The notes beneath the pieces were generated by a model. That model was given only the letters and a program-made list of their open reading frames with translations, searched no databases and was not told where the DNA came from. The position numbers and the translations under genes are program-made. A stretch of 64,000 bases of DNA from Paenibacillus sp. NEAU-GSW1 (GTDB lineage: Bacteria; Bacillota; Bacilli; Paenibacillales; Paenibacillaceae). Numbering within the stretch: the stretch's first letter is position 1; each line of letters opens with the position of its first letter. Shown here in pieces: positions 62,137 through 64,000 of the stretch. The stretch spans positions 1 through 64,000 of the forward strand of contig NZ_WOVL01000017.1 in assembly GCF_009737085.1 (NCBI RefSeq), in the 5' to 3' direction.

Positions 62137-63012
62137 ATGCTGCACTCCGCTGAACATCTGTATTTGCAGGCTCCTCCCGCGCCCTATTTCCTCGAATGCG
62201 GCCGCGTCCGATACGCCCCAGGAGACATGCACCCGAGCAGGCTCAATCTCGGCGTATTCGATCTTATCATCGTCGAATCCGGCTGCCTCTATATTGGCGA
62301 AGAGGACCGGCAGTGGGAATTAGGGGCAGAGCAAGCGGTTATACTGCTTCCTAACCGTTATCACTATTCCGTTATGCCTTGCGAGGAAGAAACGGTCTTT
62401 TTTTGGGTGCATTTTCAAACGGTTTGCGATTGGACGGAAAGCGCCGACGATAATGCAATGACGGATGCTGAGGAGCACTTTCGCCGTTATTTGACTGTGC
62501 CGTATTCGCTCCGCCTGCCGAAGCGTTGGACGCTGCCGCATCCCGATTTGATCCGAAGCCTAGCCGATAAGCTGCTGGAATCATCCGGCGAACGTCGGTC
62601 GAGCGCCTATTGGAGCCGTCAGCAAAGCTTTGAATCGATGCTTCAATTGCTGGATACGCGCCAATTCGAGCAATATGAGCACCCTGCGGTTGCAGTGGCT
62701 GAGCGGACCGAAACGTTCATCAAAAACAACTATCGGCACAACGTAACCAGCAGCGCGCTGTCAGAAGAGCTCCATTTTCACTACAATTACATTACCCGCT
62801 GCATGAAACAGGTGTACGGCGTCACGCCAATCGAGTATCTGATGAACTACCGGCTGGATCAGGCCAAGCTGCTGCTTCTGACGACGGACTGGCCCATCGG
62901 CAAAATCGCGCTGTACGTCGGCTTTGACAACACGCCTTACTTCTCTAATTGTTTTACGAATCGAATAGGGGTTCCTCCGACAAAATACCGCAAACAGTAT
63001 TTGCCGGATTGA
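62137..63012 (+). CDS. AraC-family regulator, probably of the GH127 gene
   Basis: This 291-residue protein has an N-terminal cupin-like domain (FDLIIVESGCLYIGEEDRQW) and the C-terminal HTH pair ALSEELHFHYNYITRCMKQV and IGKIALYVGFDNTPYFSNCF, followed by IGVPPTKYRKQY. GGAGG lies 12 bases before ATG 62137; a longer frame begins at 62074. It is divergent from the GH127 gene and 16 bases from the next AraC gene. Confidence 0.88.
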   Translation: MLHSAEHLYLQAPPAPYFLECGRVRYAPGDMHPSRLNLGVFDLIIVESGCLYIGEEDRQWELGAEQAVILLPNRYHYSVMPCEEETVFFWVHFQTVCDWTESADDNAMTDAEEHFRRYLTVPYSLRLPKRWTLPHPDLIRSLADKLLESSGERRSSAYWSRQQSFESMLQLLDTRQFEQYEHPAVAVAERTETFIKNNYRHNVTSSALSEELHFHYNYITRCMKQVYGVTPIEYLMNYRLDQAKLLLLTTDWPIGKIALYVGFDNTPYFSNCFTNRIGVPPTKYRKQYLPD

Positions 63013-63028
63013 AAGGACGACAACTCTA

Positions 63029-63916
63029 ATGGACTCCATTAACAAATACGGCACGTTCGGCTATCGTTTTCAAGACAGCAGCGAGGTACCGCTCTATCAA
63101 TTGTTCGCCGTAGGCTGCGACAAGGTTACCGATTACAGCTATAGCTGGGATGGCATTAAGCGAATTGACGGGCCGCTTTATTTGTTCCAATATACCGTTT
63201 CCGGCTGCGGAGCGATTGAGCTCGGCGGAGACGTCTTCAATATCCCTGCCGGCACCGCGTTGATGGCAGATATTCCAGGGGAGCATCGGTATTATTTGCC
63301 CGGCACAAGCAGCCACTGGGAGTTCTATTTCATTTTGTTCCGGCAAAAGTATTTGGCGGAAACATGGCAGCGCATCATCGGCGAGCTCGGGCCGTTGCCG
63401 CATTTCGATGCGGGAAGTCCGGTCATCCGCATTCTGGAGCAGCTGTACAGCGAAGCTCGGCTTGGACGGATCAACGACGTCTATCAAGCTTCGGCGCTTG
63501 TCTATCGGTTCGTCATGGAGCTTTGCCGCTCCCAAACGGCGCATCGCAAAGACCGCGGCAGCTGGCCCGATATCGTCAGTAAGGCCGCGGTTCATATCGA
63601 ACGAAATTATAGCCGTTCCGATTTAGGGCTGGATGAAATAGCGTCGTCTGCCGGCAGCTCCAAATATCATCTCGCAAGATCGTTTGCCGCAGCTACCGGT
63701 TCAACGCCCTTGGCCTATTTGACACGCTGCCGGATCGAACATGCGGTCGATCTTCTCCGGCGCTCAGGAATGACAGTTGACGATGTGGCGCGTTCAGCCG
63801 GTTTTGCGAACGGCAGCTATTTCAGCAAAGTTTTCCGCCGTTGGACCGGATTTACGCCCGGCGAGTTTCGCAAGGCCGAGGAAATGCCGTCGATTGACCG
63901 GTTTATGTTTGATTAG
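63029..63916 (+). CDS. Second AraC-family regulator
   Basis: This 295-residue protein has an N-terminal cupin (FQYTVSGCGAIELGGDVFNI) and a C-terminal HTH pair, LGLDEIASSAGSSKYHLARS and MTVDDVARSAGFANGSYFSK, then FRRWTGFTPGEFRK. GAAAGGACG precedes the ATG. It follows the first AraC gene in the same operon, so the two probably act on arabinan-related genes, possibly some beyond the right edge. Nothing else is seen in the last 84 bases. Confidence 0.88.
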   Translation: MDSINKYGTFGYRFQDSSEVPLYQLFAVGCDKVTDYSYSWDGIKRIDGPLYLFQYTVSGCGAIELGGDVFNIPAGTALMADIPGEHRYYLPGTSSHWEFYFILFRQKYLAETWQRIIGELGPLPHFDAGSPVIRILEQLYSEARLGRINDVYQASALVYRFVMELCRSQTAHRKDRGSWPDIVSKAAVHIERNYSRSDLGLDEIASSAGSSKYHLARSFAAATGSTPLAYLTRCRIEHAVDLLRRSGMTVDDVARSAGFANGSYFSKVFRRWTGFTPGEFRKAEEMPSIDRFMFD

Positions 63917-64000
63917 AGTCAAAGAGCAATATTTTACACATTTGAGCAATACATTAGGCTGGAAGCGCATCCGACTTCGCGATACGATTATTGAAAACCA

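Overview
The window looks like a chromosomal segment of a Paenibacillaceae-type Firmicute (Paenibacillus or a close relative). This rests on roughly balanced base composition, strong GGAGG ribosome binding sites, a CotB-like spore coat protein, Firmicute-type lipoproteins, a yrrT-mccA-mccB cysteine operon, two ydaO-type c-di-AMP riboswitches, and carbohydrate genes for pectin and arabinan breakdown. The genus is an inference from family content; no rRNA or marker gene is present.

Positions 1-15114 hold one end of an extracellular contractile injection system (eCIS), a phage-tail-like device. Reading leftward on the minus strand there is a two-component system (12655-11100), a partner-switching trio (anti-sigma kinase, STAS antagonist, PP2C phosphatase; 10968-8928), an AAA+ ATPase, the DUF4255 tail terminator, an unrecognised 264-residue protein, the sheath, a tube protein, a tail assembly chaperone joined to a DUF6760 frame by an apparent programmed -1 frameshift, a second tube protein, and a long repeat-built helical protein that runs off the left edge. 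A DUF4157 protein, the best cargo candidate, is transcribed divergently. Baseplate, spike and tape-measure genes are expected left of the window.

Positions 15180-31000 are mostly housekeeping and accessory genes: an oxoprolinase operon (pxpB-pxpC-pxpA) with a gamma-glutamylcyclotransferase, two lipoproteins, a GNAT acetyltransferase, an HMGL-type aldolase, GTP cyclohydrolase II, a DODA-type dioxygenase divergent from an HxlR regulator with a likely operator, an ArsB-family transporter, a coat-like protein and the yrrT-mccA-mccB operon.

Positions 31061-39590 are a potassium block. A c-di-AMP riboswitch with its terminator precedes an RCK_N-like gene, a tiny membrane protein, kdpF, kdpA, kdpB, kdpC and a tandem-duplicated KdpD sensor region that lacks any histidine kinase. 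A second c-di-AMP riboswitch points the other way, towards an ORF that has lost its start codon. A separate KtrB/TrkH-type channel gene lies at 48230-49585.

Positions 39596-55510 hold a diguanylate cyclase, a GH4 glycosidase, an AraC regulator, a FetAB-type exporter, a DUF445 membrane protein and a complete nickel uptake operon (nikABCDE), with a near-perfect NikR-type palindrome before nikA and nikR itself just upstream. Positions 55586-63916 hold pectin catabolism genes (kduI, a DeoR regulator, kduD), a DUF2975 protein, a 112-bp tandem array of palindromes, a PD-(D/E)XK-like nuclease, a GH127 beta-L-arabinofuranosidase and two tandem AraC regulators.
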